Shown piece by piece: positions 8,516-17,618 of a stretch of DNA of 64,000 nucleotides. The DNA comes from Bradyrhizobium septentrionale (lineage in GTDB: Bacteria; Pseudomonadota; Alphaproteobacteria; Rhizobiales; Xanthobacteraceae). The notes under the pieces were generated by a model. The model saw only the letters and a list, made by a program, of their open reading frames with translations, had not been told where the DNA came from and searched no databases. The stretch spans positions 496,001-560,000 of the forward strand of contig NZ_CP088285.1 in NCBI RefSeq assembly GCF_011516645.4. Direction: 5' to 3'. How positions within the stretch are numbered: position 1 is the stretch's first letter; each line of letters opens with the position of its first letter. The position numbers and the translations under genes are program-made.

Positions 8516-9346
8516 TTACAAGACGAGACCAGCCGAACGGCTCCTTCGAAGGCGCTGTGTCTCTGCAGCCTTCACTTTTTTAATCATTTCCGCTTCGATC
8601 TTTTCGCGATCTTTTCCAAAGTGAGCCTTGCGATGGTCGCCGGGACAGAGCGCGATTACGTTTGTCATGCGATCAGCACCGTCGTCAGCCAATGCGATAA
8701 TGTGGTGACATTCCAGATAACGCGCGCCGTTTTCGCAAACAAAGCCGTCCTCGCCGCAATACTCGCACCTGCCGCCAGCGCGTAGTTTCACTGCCGCCCT
8801 CACCTTTGGATCGCGCGCATATTGCTTGGCCAATACCATTTTAGAGCCCGGATCGTCGGTCCCCGGATCATCAAGATCGTTTACTGCGTCACCGACAAGC
8901 GCCGTTTCTAACATTCCCGCCAACTGCCGGCGGCGCTCTGCAGACGGCATGAATTGGGTCAGGTACTTCCACGACGATTTGTTGCTGTGGCCCTTCAAAC
9001 GTTCCAGCGCTTTCTTGATTGCCTCGAAGTCTTTGCTGGTAAAGGTGTGTGCCTTCGATCGCCTAATGATGCCGTCGCGGATACCCGGTTCAACTTCCTT
9101 CGTGGTCCAGGCCCTGGGATTGATCTTCTTGTCCGCATTCAACACGACAACCAGAGCTAACAATGGCACTTCAGCGAAAGCCGCGGCCGAGTCTAGGAGG
9201 TCGCAAGTCTGCGCGACGGCTCGGGCGTTGTCCCTCGGCCGTCCGAGCAATTCAGCGGCGTCCTGGTAGGTCAGATATTGGTTCGCCTTGGCTGCCTTAA
9301 CAATGATCGGCAACAGCCGGCTCGCTTCATCATGTTGAACACTCAT
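8516..9346 (-). CDS. HNH endonuclease
   Basis: 276 residues with a C-terminal HNH nuclease domain. The zinc ligands are in RCEYCGEDGF and ALCPGDHRKAH, and the catalytic core is YLECHHIIALADDGADRMTN, the McrA-like pattern. The N-terminal ~180 residues are mostly helical and not recognised; they may choose the target. The start codon overlaps the stop of the thermonuclease gene (ATGA), so the two are translationally coupled. Such HNH proteins occur in restriction, homing and defence settings; which applies here cannot be told. Confidence 0.85.
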   Translation of the reverse strand: MSVQHDEASRLLPIIVKAAKANQYLTYQDAAELLGRPRDNARAVAQTCDLLDSAAAFAEVPLLALVVVLNADKKINPRAWTTKEVEPGIRDGIIRRSKAHTFTSKDFEAIKKALERLKGHSNKSSWKYLTQFMPSAERRRQLAGMLETALVGDAVNDLDDPGTDDPGSKMVLAKQYARDPKVRAAVKLRAGGRCEYCGEDGFVCENGARYLECHHIIALADDGADRMTNVIALCPGDHRKAHFGKDREKIEAEMIKKVKAAETQRLRRSRSAGLVL

Positions 9347-9828
9347 TCAGGTCTCCGAGCCGGAAACTGGGACTTGATGATCTTCGACCATTTGGGCATC
9401 CGCGGACAGCGAGATTCACCGCACACATACGGCATGGCCAGTTCCTCGGCGATAAACGTGTCGCCGATATTCTTGCCATTTAGTTTGAGCAGACCGCACT
9501 TCCGGCCACCGTTGCAATCGTCGGTCCCAACGGTATCGGCCGGCCATGAACACGGGACCTCTGTCTGGTCGAGCAACCCGATGTGCAGCAGCTCGATAAA
9601 CCGCTCTTTGGCGATCGTCGCCAGCGCCTTTTCATCCGCGAACACCTTGCGCCTAGGCGTCTTGATCTCAGGGGTGTCGTAGCCCACTAGGCGATAGCGA
9701 TTTGGGCCGACGCCGATCGTGTCGCCGTCGACCACAGCTATCGCTTGGACCTGGATAGGTTCCGCGCAAAGGCCGGCAGTCCAGAGGAGCAACGATACAC
9801 ACGCAAAAGAAATGATGATTCGTCTCAT
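9343..9828 (-). CDS. Exported thermonuclease-like (SNase) protein
   Basis: Staphylococcal-nuclease-fold protein, expected to cut DNA or RNA outside the cytoplasm. I start at the ATG at 9828 because it gives a clean signal peptide (MRRIIISFACVSLLLWTAGLCA). The SNase core follows: AVVDGDTI with the metal-binding Asp and YRLVGYDTPEIKT with the Arg and Glu pair. The C-terminal third has six cysteines (CSW, DDC, RKC, YVC, SRC among them), probably forming disulfides. About 161 residues. Its stop overlaps the start of the HNH gene. Confidence 0.85.
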   Translation of the reverse strand: MRRIIISFACVSLLLWTAGLCAEPIQVQAIAVVDGDTIGVGPNRYRLVGYDTPEIKTPRRKVFADEKALATIAKERFIELLHIGLLDQTEVPCSWPADTVGTDDCNGGRKCGLLKLNGKNIGDTFIAEELAMPYVCGESRCPRMPKWSKIIKSQFPARRPE

Positions 9829-9954
9829 TGTTTGGTCCGTGTGATGCCAGCGGGCAGCGGGCAGGGAAAGCGTCAGGGTCAGGCGCCAAGCGCGCCTGAC
9901 CGGCCATTTTTTTGGGGAATGTAATGCGAGCGAAGACGACGCTACCGAAGTCAA

Positions 9955-10113
9955 AGAGCAAAAGCAGCCAGATCAGTCTCCATGTCTCACCAAGATGCCA
10001 CAGCGGCGGTCGCGCCAGGTCTTTTGGACCGGCGAAAGGCCCTCCGTCTGCAGGAGCTCATGACCGCCTGCTTCGCAAAGCTTGCGGGTTCGTCGTCCGA
10101 CGCCCGACCAACT
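9955..10113. other. Intergenic
   Basis: Short gap between the peroxidase operon's end and the thermonuclease gene. No gene, terminator or repeat seen. Confidence 0.4.
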
Positions 10114-11226
10114 TCACCGCTCGGATGAGATTAATTCCTTGAGGGAAGATTCATGCTTCGCAAATGACGGCACTGCCGGCTGAGGCTGCGGCTTGGAGAT
10201 TGTTGCCAGCCTGGCGGCTTCAGGATCGGTCAACGACTTCAAGAAAGCGACAAGTTGCTGCTTTTCTATGCTTGTCAAAAACAAGGGATGAATAGATGGC
10301 GAAAGGTTCGAGTTAGGATTCCCTCCCCGGTTATAGAAGTCCACCACCTCTTCGAGTGAGTTGAAGCTGCCATTGTGCATGTAAGGCGCAGTCAGCGTGA
10401 GATTTCTAATAGCGGGAGTCCGAAACGACCCCCATTCTGTCGCGTCTCTTGACCAGAGGTAGCGCCCACCATCAGAAAATCCACCTAGACGGTATCCGAC
10501 ACCGAGATTGTGAAACCGAAAATCGGTAAAGAGAGCTACGCCTCCGCCTAGCGCATTAAAACGCGGGTGGAACACGTCGTGGCAGTTGAGACAACCTGCC
10601 TTATTCGAAAAGACTTCCAACCCCCTCTGCTCTGTTTCGTTTAGCGCGGAGGAATCATTTCCAAACAGGAACCGGTCAAACGGCGAATCCCCAGAGACCA
10701 ATGTACGCTGAAAGGCCGCAAGCGCACGCGCTAGTCCATCCGCTGTTGGTATCGATCCAAGGGCAGCTTGGAATAACGCGGGATACTCGGGCAAGGTCGC
10801 GAGCGCAGCGACCGCATCGTCTATGTCTTGTCCCATATCGCCATTCTTCTTGAACGTATCTGGAGCCTGTTGTTCAAGAGATCGAAATCGTCCATCCCAC
10901 ATCAACGTAGGCAAAAAGCCTACATTGTAAAGTGATGGCGCGTTTCGCTTCTGGGGCAAGCCATTGTCATTGACACTTACGGATCTTGGATCTGCGTATC
11001 CAAAGGCAGGGTCATGGCACGTTGCACAACTTGTGGCCTTTGACCGGGACAAGGCGGGTTCAAAGAAGAGTTTCTTGCCGAGCTCTACCAACTCGCGTGT
11101 CAACGGCCGATTGAGCGGTATGTCGGGCTCAATCAGTCCCAAAGGGCGGCGAAGCTCAAACGGCTCCGCCGCCGAAACGCCAACTGAGGCGAGAAGAACG
11201 CCCACAACAATAAAGGGCACTCTCAT
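10114..11226 (-). CDS. Diheme cytochrome c peroxidase / MauG-family enzyme
   Basis: Periplasmic diheme enzyme of 370 residues with signal peptide (MRVPFIVVGVLLASVGVSAA). Two c-type heme sites are visible: SCATCH at residues 66-71 and GCLNCH at 211-216. Family motifs include LGKKLFFEPALS, RNAPSLYNVGF, FRTPAIRNLTLTAPYMHNGS and LEEVVDFYNRGGN. Classical members reduce hydrogen peroxide with cytochrome c; MauG-type members oxidise a partner protein. The start overlaps the upstream gene's stop (ATGA), so it is coupled to the Ig-like exoprotein, a possible substrate or partner. Last gene of a leftward operon. Confidence 0.92.
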   Translation of the reverse strand: MRVPFIVVGVLLASVGVSAAEPFELRRPLGLIEPDIPLNRPLTRELVELGKKLFFEPALSRSKATSCATCHDPAFGYADPRSVSVNDNGLPQKRNAPSLYNVGFLPTLMWDGRFRSLEQQAPDTFKKNGDMGQDIDDAVAALATLPEYPALFQAALGSIPTADGLARALAAFQRTLVSGDSPFDRFLFGNDSSALNETEQRGLEVFSNKAGCLNCHDVFHPRFNALGGGVALFTDFRFHNLGVGYRLGGFSDGGRYLWSRDATEWGSFRTPAIRNLTLTAPYMHNGSFNSLEEVVDFYNRGGNPNSNLSPSIHPLFLTSIEKQQLVAFLKSLTDPEAARLATISKPQPQPAVPSFAKHESSLKELISSER

Positions 11227-12893
11227 TGAATTTTGAAGCCAATTGTAGACATCTTGAGCTGCGCAGAGCCCGGCGCATCAATCTTCGTAAGTGGAAGCGC
11301 CCGTGCCTCGGCTGTTTGAGCAGAGCTTATTGCGAGATCGCCGATCACCTCTTGAAAGCGCTGGGCGGCAATTGTCTTCGTGCTATCCGTTGATAACCGA
11401 CGAGCTGCGTTCATTAAGTCGGTTCGCGCAGCCTCTGTAACCGGAACCTGCTTCAAGAGTGTCGAAAGAGATTCGATATGGGCAGCGTCATTGGAGGAAG
11501 TCGCAATTTCCGCCGCAAACCGGCTTGCGATCTGCCCTAGATCCAACGCTCCCGGTTCAAGCGTGAAAACAGCGTTGGGTTGTGTCCTCGGGAACACGGT
11601 GGCAAGATCAATAAGCTTCTCTGCCCCCTTGGGTGCCAGCACCGCGGTAGCTGCGTCAGGAATCAGCGAACTTGAATTGCCCGCCGTATCCTTTGCGTTG
11701 AACCGTATCTGGACATCAGTACCCGGAGCGAAAGGCCCCAAGACAGCTTCGAATAGCGTCGGCACGACGAAATTCCCAGCCTTATAGTTGTGTGCTTTAG
11801 AGGCCCAGGTGAGGCCGCCGTCTGTTGAATACTGAGTCGAAACTCCCGTTGCTTCAAGGACGCCCGACCCTTGATCGGAAACCAATGCCTGTATCGCGAT
11901 GCGTCTATCGTCTGTCAGCACCAAACGGTAATCCGTGACGACAGGAGGAATGAGATCAAAAACCTGAAACCATTCTCTCTGTTGCCAGACAACGCCGGTA
12001 TCGGCATTGACTAGCGAGAGTCTTGCTTCAACAAATGCACCCTGCTCTATTTGCTGCGGGGCATCCATCGTCAACGCACCTCTAATTTCCTCGCCGGGTG
12101 CGACGACGAAAGGTGCGTTGGACGCAGGGATACCCGTTATCTTCCAATTTGCGGGATAGGGTGTTCTCTCGAAGAGCCATCTGACCCTTACGGGTTTGTC
12201 TTCGACGTTCTTGTAAACGTAATTGAATGCGTTTCGCTGCTTAGGCTCGACACGGTGGGGGACATTCCACGACTTGGTTTTGATATTATCCCCAATGTTC
12301 GCGTCCTTCATCCCAATCGTCTCGACTGTCGCTTGCACATGATATCGGCGTTTGTCCCGGTCAAATTGATCGATGATATTATTCAACTCACGACTAGACT
12401 TCATCCGCACAATCTTGCCCTCACGACCACCATTTCCATACGCAGGCAGCCGGATGATCTTGAGCTCGTCGGGAGGCTCAAGACGCAAGATTCGATTTCC
12501 GCTCTCTCCAAGGACGTCAACCCAAACACGCCCCTCTCCCGGTTGATTACCAAGATTTCTAACCCTTACCTCAATTTCTTCAACCTGCGCAGCGTTGCGC
12601 CACGCGATTGACAGGCCCGGCCTGCTTGCCGGACCACTATGCAGCCCGCCCAGGAGACGTTCAGTGGGCAACAGCTTTTCCTCGCTCGCAAATTTTGTCT
12701 TGCTGGAATTGAGATCGCCCCAAGAGTTTGGTCGCCGAAACGTTTCATCGTCGGCAATTCCAAGATCAACGCCCGGGATAACGCGCAACTGGTCTTGCTT
12801 TAGTAGCGATTTCTCTTGAGCCGAATGAGCAGGAGCAATCAACGTAAAAAGCCCCAAAACGAATAAGCAATTTCTCAATGTCGCCTCCATCAT
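11223..12893 (-). CDS. Large exported protein of unknown function, with beta-sandwich-like regions
   Basis: 556 residues with an N-terminal signal (LFVLGLFTLIAPAHS). The body is beta-rich: about residues 90-150 (VEEIEVRVRNLGNQPGEGRV) and 250-430 look like Ig/fibronectin-type sandwiches, including YSTDGGLTWASKAHNYKAG and DTAGNSSSLIPDA, which resemble bacterial Ig-like repeats. The C-terminal ~100 residues are helical. There are no cysteines and no catalytic motif that I can name. It is translationally coupled to the diheme peroxidase and lies 2 bases after the 199-residue gene, so the three form an operon. Perhaps a binding protein or scaffold for the peroxidase. Confidence 0.7.
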   Translation of the reverse strand: MMEATLRNCLFVLGLFTLIAPAHSAQEKSLLKQDQLRVIPGVDLGIADDETFRRPNSWGDLNSSKTKFASEEKLLPTERLLGGLHSGPASRPGLSIAWRNAAQVEEIEVRVRNLGNQPGEGRVWVDVLGESGNRILRLEPPDELKIIRLPAYGNGGREGKIVRMKSSRELNNIIDQFDRDKRRYHVQATVETIGMKDANIGDNIKTKSWNVPHRVEPKQRNAFNYVYKNVEDKPVRVRWLFERTPYPANWKITGIPASNAPFVVAPGEEIRGALTMDAPQQIEQGAFVEARLSLVNADTGVVWQQREWFQVFDLIPPVVTDYRLVLTDDRRIAIQALVSDQGSGVLEATGVSTQYSTDGGLTWASKAHNYKAGNFVVPTLFEAVLGPFAPGTDVQIRFNAKDTAGNSSSLIPDAATAVLAPKGAEKLIDLATVFPRTQPNAVFTLEPGALDLGQIASRFAAEIATSSNDAAHIESLSTLLKQVPVTEAARTDLMNAARRLSTDSTKTIAAQRFQEVIGDLAISSAQTAEARALPLTKIDAPGSAQLKMSTIGFKIQ

Positions 12894-12895
12894 TT

Positions 12896-13495
12896 TTAAG
12901 AAGTTAGCGTCGTTTTATGCGGCCCTACCAATTTTGAAATCTTTGCCGTCGCCTCTTGCAGGCTTGGTAGATCCTTTTCCGGGATCCTGGCGCGCTCTCG
13001 GAAATGCTCCCAGCTTTCCAGCACAAGCTGATGGCTACCTCGCTCTGTATGCTCATCTTGCGTCAATACAGCGCCATAACGCTCTAACTCTTCACGAGCA
13101 CGCTTCAGACCCTTCGAGCCGCCTGACCACTCAGGTTCAACGAAATCAAGGCGCACCGATCCAGATTTTTCGACGATACCTAAAAGCTTCGCCGCAGGTT
13201 TCGAGAGCTTCCCCTTCACCGACTTACGTCGCGCAGGATCGATTGCAAGGCGCAGCAAGGTTGGCCATAGACTACGATGAGCGAGGGTTACCTTTCGGTC
13301 TACAAGCTTGAGCTGCAGCGAATCCTTATCATCAAGGAGAGCTTGATAGCCGTTGTATATTTCGTTGCCGAGCGGGTGAGACCACCACTTGGATGGAGCG
13401 TCATCTCCAGTGAAAAATTGGACGACGGACGGCAGATTTCCGGTGACGCTAAGTGTCACCAATTTCTTGCCCCGAAACCAATCAATGAGTTTCAT
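12896..13495 (-). CDS. Unknown 199-residue protein (resembles a group sometimes named AlkZ-related)
   Basis: No signal peptide, so probably cytoplasmic. It has a pattern I associate with a small, poorly studied bacterial group: WWSHPLGNEIYN, LQLKLVDRKVTLAHRSLWP, then LTQDEHTERGSHQLVLESWE. In that group WGHP, LVDGKVTFVHRRLWPAL and EHTESGRH occupy the same places. No function is established for it that I know of. It is followed after 2 bases by the Ig-like exoprotein gene, so it opens the three-gene block, and its presence in an operon of exported proteins is odd. Confidence 0.6.
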   Translation of the reverse strand: MKLIDWFRGKKLVTLSVTGNLPSVVQFFTGDDAPSKWWSHPLGNEIYNGYQALLDDKDSLQLKLVDRKVTLAHRSLWPTLLRLAIDPARRKSVKGKLSKPAAKLLGIVEKSGSVRLDFVEPEWSGGSKGLKRAREELERYGAVLTQDEHTERGSHQLVLESWEHFRERARIPEKDLPSLQEATAKISKLVGPHKTTLTS

Positions 13496-13799
13496 GGAAC
13501 TCCGAAAACTGAACTATTACACAACTTAAGGGAGTGAACAATCCTGATTACGAGGATTTGGCGGTATCGAGGACGTCAGGCTATCCTCGCGTTCATTAGC
13601 GCGCGTTGATGACCTACTTGTCGGTCCAATACCCGGCTATTTCTTTACCGGAAGAATCGTGGCGTGCTTCATCTGGGGGAAGCTGGCTATGGATTCGTAG
13701 CTTCGCTTTGCTCGCTCTGGAAGAAATTCCGTTGCCAATCGGAAAAATAACCTTCACTCGTTCGCCTGGGCGGGTATCCTGTGGGGGCTATAAAGGACT
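13496..13799. other. Intergenic, probable promoter region of the peroxidase operon
   Basis: 304 bases between two minus-strand genes. A plus-strand open frame reaches in from the right but has no ribosome site and an unlikely product. No clear terminator is seen. A promoter for the leftward operon is expected here, but I cannot point to convincing boxes. Confidence 0.35.
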
Positions 13800-14168
13800 T
13801 CAGGCCATTGGGATAGGATCCGGATTCTCGGGACAGCCGCGACGAATCCAGTCCTCAATTTCGAGAATATCGGCATCATCAAAAAACGCTCCGCCCAGCG
13901 GCATGCGCTTGAAACGGCCCGTGCTGCTAAAATCAGGCGTGTCGCCCCGCAACGCATGAAGTACAACTGAATTGTCGGGATCGCCCGGCATGACAACCCT
14001 CTGACCTTTGACTTTCCCGTCGGTGACGAATACCTGATAGGTCATGGCGCGCCACCAGCGACCGTGGCCCGACACATCAGGATCGACATTCAGCCTCTGA
14101 CAGCAATCATCCATGAATTGCTGGAAATCTGTCCATGCGTTGATCTTGTTGGTCATCCGATTCACCAA
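13800..14168 (-). CDS. Small cytochrome c-like protein without a heme motif
   Basis: 122 residues, or 118 if the second Met at 14156 is used. The C-terminal half resembles the end of planctomycete-type cytochrome c domains: VVMPGDPDNSVVLHALRG, then FKRMPLGG and EIEDWIRRGCP. The expected CXXCH is replaced by a CC pair at residues 22-23 (DDCCQRL), so heme binding is unlikely. No signal peptide is visible in the present N-terminus. The IS630 ends 20 bases before its start, so the original promoter, or an N-terminal part carrying a signal, may have been cut off. Confidence 0.6.
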   Translation of the reverse strand: MVNRMTNKINAWTDFQQFMDDCCQRLNVDPDVSGHGRWWRAMTYQVFVTDGKVKGQRVVMPGDPDNSVVLHALRGDTPDFSSTGRFKRMPLGGAFFDDADILEIEDWIRRGCPENPDPIPMA

Positions 14169-14187
14169 TCGAAATTGCGCTCGATGA

Positions 14188-15313
14188 CTAGTACCTACTT
14201 TTCTTAAAGCGTGAGTCGTGATTCAAGGTCGGGATGATACCCGAAGCAAGAGAAGTCCACCTTTCGAGGAAAGATCGCAAGGTGCTTGAGGCGTGTTGCC
14301 GCTCCCCGGTGACGTTGCAGCGCGATTTGAAGCGGGCGCGGATAGTTCTGTTGGCGGCGGATGGACGCAGCACTCGGTCGATCGCCAAGGAAGTTGGGGT
14401 CCAGCCGCGGATTGTTAGCCTTTGGCGGCATCGCTATGCCGACCAAGGCCTTGAAGGGCTGCAAGACAAGCCGCGCGACCGGGCAAGCAGCCAATCTATA
14501 CGAAGGCCACCGACAAGCGGATTCTGAAGCTGCTGGACAAGCCGCCGCCGGACGGGTTCGCACGCTGGACCGGGCCCCTGCTGGCCGGGGCGCTGGGCGA
14601 TGTTGACGTCCAATATGTCTGGCGGTTCCTGCGCAGCCACAAGATTGACCTCGCGGCTCGTAAGTCCTGGTGTGAGAGCAGCGACCCGAACTTTACGGCC
14701 AAAGCCGCCGATGTTGTCGGCCTCTATGTCGCCCCGCCCGCGAAGGCCATTGTGCTGTGCGTGGACGAGAAGCCCTCGATCCAGGCTTTGGAGCGAGCGC
14801 AGGGTTATCTGAAGTTGCCCAATGGCCGCGCCTTGACCGGCCAGAGCCACGATTACAAGCGGCATGGCACCACAACATTGTTTGCGGCGCTCGAAGTCGC
14901 CACCGGAAAGATCATCGCGGCGCATTCAAAACGCCGACGCCGCGTCGAGTTTCTCGACTTCATGAACAGCGTCACCGCGGCTTTTCCGAACCGGAAGCTT
15001 CACGTCATCCTCGACAACCTCAACACCCACAAGAAGAACGAGCATTGGCTCAAGGCCCACCCCAACGTGCAATTTCATTTCACGCCGACAAGTGCGTCTT
15101 GGCTCAATCAGGTCGAGGTATGGTTTTCGATCTTGCAGGGGCAGTCGCTCAGCGGCACCTCCTTCACAAGCCTCACGCAGCTTCAGGAGCACATCGATGC
15201 CTACGTCAACGCATACAACGACAGAGCCGAGCCCTTCGTCTGGACCAAGAAAAAGGTCCGTCAACGCCGTTTCAAAGGCCGCCGTATCACTCAGCTCTGA
15301 TTCTGGGTACTAG
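14188..15313 (+). mobile_element. IS630-family insertion between two CTAG sites
   Basis: The element starts after CTAG at 14188-14191 and ends at CTAG at 15310-15313, fitting IS630 insertion at TA inside CTAG. The ends match over TACCYA and more loosely further in. It separates the small cytochrome-like gene (minus) from the rightward CXXCH/protease operon, so it sits in what was the shared upstream region of two divergent operons. Confidence 0.8.
14234..15300 (+). pseudogene. IS630 transposase in two frames
   Basis: The N-terminal helix-turn-helix part (EVHLSRKDRKVLEA, STRSIAKEVGVQPRIVSLWR) is in one frame. From about 14475 the protein continues in the -1 frame: RILKLLDKPPPDGFARWTGP and the DDE domain with VLCVDEKPSIQ, HVILDNLNTH and WLNQVEVWFSI. 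The change lies at AAGCCGCGCGACCGGGC, where an extra CG (or one missing base) breaks the reading. Some IS630 members use programmed frameshifting, so it may still be made; I see no classic slippery heptamer. Confidence 0.82.
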
Positions 15314-15564
15314 GTCCGCACATGCATCGGAGATGCGCAATTGATCGAGGTGTGCAACAAATTCATTTGTGCCTCGATTCCACGCCAAATATGCTACTTT
15401 TGATTGTATTAGCCCGGATTGCCGAAGTCAACCGGAACGAGCAGGCGAACCCAAGGGTCGTCAGAGGGATCCGACCACCGCTATCCTCGATTGACGTCTT
15501 TGTCTTGACATCCCTCGGTCGTGCAACCGATGATATGGGCGTATTCCATTGACCGGAGGCTGCG
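15314..15564. other. Upstream region of the CXXCH/protease operon
   Basis: 251 bases without a gene between the IS630 end and the exported CXXCH protein. It holds the candidate promoter listed separately and a good ribosome site (GGAGG) just before 15565. Confidence 0.5.
15505..15534 (+). promoter_or_regulatory. Candidate sigma-70 type promoter
   Basis: TTGACA at 15505-15510 and GATGAT at 15529-15534, 18 bases apart, lie 30 bases upstream of the first gene of the rightward operon. The -35 box is perfect, the -10 box poor. A suggestion only. Confidence 0.3.
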
Positions 15565-16755
15565 ATGTATCGCCTGGTTCCGTTCTTCATTTCCGCACCT
15601 TTCAATAGTCCGGCCTTTAGTAGACTTTTCATGGTTTTGACTGCGGTTTGCTTCGCGTCAGGGACACCTGCCCAAAGCGAGCCCTATGATATTCCGCAGG
15701 ACACGGCGGCCGCGATTAATCGTCCTGACGAGTACGCGTGGAAATTGTTTGTCGCGCTCAATTGGCCCGCAGATGTGACAAGGCGCGCCGCAAGTCCTAC
15801 CGCAAAATTCGGTGCGGACGGACCGGTTGTCTGGGAAACTTGGAAGAACGCGCGCGGTGAGGTTTTTCGATCGGATGGAAAGGATCCCGGCGATTGGCTG
15901 GACCAACCGGCTGTGGTGGCCTCGCGGAACGCTGCCGACGTCGATCCCAGGCCGCTCCAACAAATCGCCCGCGACAATCAACTTGGAATTTTTCAGCCGG
16001 CGTTTGATCCCCTCGCGGCAATAAACCAAATCAACGAAACCCGTCTCAACAAGGAGGCCTACGAATTCGTCCGCAGCAAGACGCTTTACAATCGGGATGG
16101 TCAGAACGCGCTCGCCAAGGCCGGTGAATTGACGATCTCCTTCCCGCTTCCGGCCAAGGAGATCAAGGCGCAATGGCGTGTGATTAGCGAAGCGGACAAG
16201 CCCCGGTACCACTGGACGACGCTTCGCCAGGGCACCACGACCATCATTTTCGGTCTAACCGCGCTCCATATCACCACGAAGGATCTGCCGAATTGGTTCT
16301 GGGCAACGTTCGAGCATGTCGATAACCCAACGCGCCCGGGAAATGAGCCATGGATGCTCGAATCGCGCGACAGCTTTTCATGTCCGACCGCTCCGTATAA
16401 TTGCAACTTGGCGCCCAGCGGAATCGGTTTACAGGGAACCAAATGGGCGTTCTTTCGGCTGAGGGGCACGCAAACAGATTTCGTCGACTCGCGTGGAAAC
16501 ATTACGCTGCTCGCCAACTCGCAACCCGAAGGAGGCTTCCAGAAGAGCTCGTCGTGCATCACTTGTCATGCACGCGCGACCATCGGCGCGAGCGGCAACG
16601 ATCGGCTACAGGTCTTTATGCCGAATGGCGAGAGCGCTAACGGACCGCCGGATTCGAACTGGTTCATTACCAAGGACGCCAACGGCAAGTCGATCCTCCG
16701 CTATACTCAACTGGATTTCGTTTGGTCGCTATTCCGCGCCCTGCCGAAGCAATAG
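15565..16755 (+). CDS. Exported protein with one C-terminal heme c site (CXXCH), function unknown
   Basis: 396 residues with an N-terminal export signal ending near TPAQS; GGAGG lies 6 bases before the start. Conserved-looking stretches are AWKLFVALNWPAD near residue 60, GPVVWETWKNA, LPNWFWATFEHVDNP and, near residue 330, KSSSCITCHARA, a single heme-binding CXXCH. The protein therefore probably carries one heme c in the periplasm or outside. I recognise the general pattern (Trp-rich exported cytochrome-like proteins) but no named function. First gene of an operon with two proteases and opposite an operon with a diheme peroxidase, which could be its electron partner. Confidence 0.72.
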   Translation: MYRLVPFFISAPFNSPAFSRLFMVLTAVCFASGTPAQSEPYDIPQDTAAAINRPDEYAWKLFVALNWPADVTRRAASPTAKFGADGPVVWETWKNARGEVFRSDGKDPGDWLDQPAVVASRNAADVDPRPLQQIARDNQLGIFQPAFDPLAAINQINETRLNKEAYEFVRSKTLYNRDGQNALAKAGELTISFPLPAKEIKAQWRVISEADKPRYHWTTLRQGTTTIIFGLTALHITTKDLPNWFWATFEHVDNPTRPGNEPWMLESRDSFSCPTAPYNCNLAPSGIGLQGTKWAFFRLRGTQTDFVDSRGNITLLANSQPEGGFQKSSSCITCHARATIGASGNDRLQVFMPNGESANGPPDSNWFITKDANGKSILRYTQLDFVWSLFRALPKQ

Positions 16756-16770
16756 GGCTGGAGCTTCGCA

Positions 16771-17610
16771 ATGTCGGATGAATCCCGTCGCCAGCGCGTG
16801 ACACGGTTGCTGGGCGTTGCCGCGCTGCTGCTCGCGTTTGGCAGTATTTCGTCCGGTTACGCGGCCGAAATCGTCATGAAGAAAGCTACGCCCGCCGGCG
16901 CAGGCGCCCCCCAGATCGACGGCGGCACCAGGCAGGACGTAGCGACGTGGCCGGCAACGCTCAAATATTTTCTGTCGGATAATTTTGCCTGCACCAGCAC
17001 CATCGTTGGCGAACGCGCGGTGATAACGGCGGCACATTGCGTCACTGGTGCGACCCAGGCAAAAGTGGAGTTGGGCGTCGATATATTTCCGATCGACTGC
17101 ACCACGCATCCGCTTTTCGTCGGCGAGACACTCGAGGCCGATATTGCCTTGTGCTACAGTTCGAAGGATTTTCCCAGCACCATAGGATTTGAAAATCTCG
17201 ATCTGCGGTCGACGCGCGTTCGCATCGACAGCAACCTGTATCTGCTCGGGTTTGGCTGTCGCAATGTGAATACCCTCGCCGGCGACGGCGAGCTTTATGG
17301 CGGCAGCGCGAGGGTATACCAGTTGGCCACGTTGCCGACCGGCCATGTTCGAACCCGGGGCGGCGTCGTGATTTGTCCGGGTGACAGCGGCGGCTCCGCC
17401 TACATGCTGGCGGTCGACGACAAGCCGGTAAATCCACGGTCGATCGTCGGCATCAATTCGGGCTATATCGCGATTAACCGCGTCTCCGCGATAACAGGAC
17501 TTACCGGGGTGATGGCGGACTTCATCCGCGACTGGGCGGACGACAAGAAGGCACGCATATGCGGCGTTCACCAGGACGCGCGGTTTTGTCACGATCGATT
17601 CTCGCCTTGA
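16771..17610 (+). CDS. Exported trypsin-like serine protease (S1 family)
   Basis: 279 residues. The chymotrypsin-fold triad is visible: His near residue 89 in ITAAHC, Asp near 123 in LEADIALC and Ser near 205 in CPGDSGGSAY. A hydrophobic segment at residues 13-30 (LLGVAALLLAFGSISSGYA) should act as signal. Five or more cysteines, including ACTST and TAAHC, could form disulfides. It begins 15 bases after the CXXCH gene and ends 8 bases before the subtilase gene, so the three are one operon. It may process the neighbours or a common external target. Confidence 0.87.
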   Translation: MSDESRRQRVTRLLGVAALLLAFGSISSGYAAEIVMKKATPAGAGAPQIDGGTRQDVATWPATLKYFLSDNFACTSTIVGERAVITAAHCVTGATQAKVELGVDIFPIDCTTHPLFVGETLEADIALCYSSKDFPSTIGFENLDLRSTRVRIDSNLYLLGFGCRNVNTLAGDGELYGGSARVYQLATLPTGHVRTRGGVVICPGDSGGSAYMLAVDDKPVNPRSIVGINSGYIAINRVSAITGLTGVMADFIRDWADDKKARICGVHQDARFCHDRFSP

Positions 17611-17618
17611 GGGCCACG

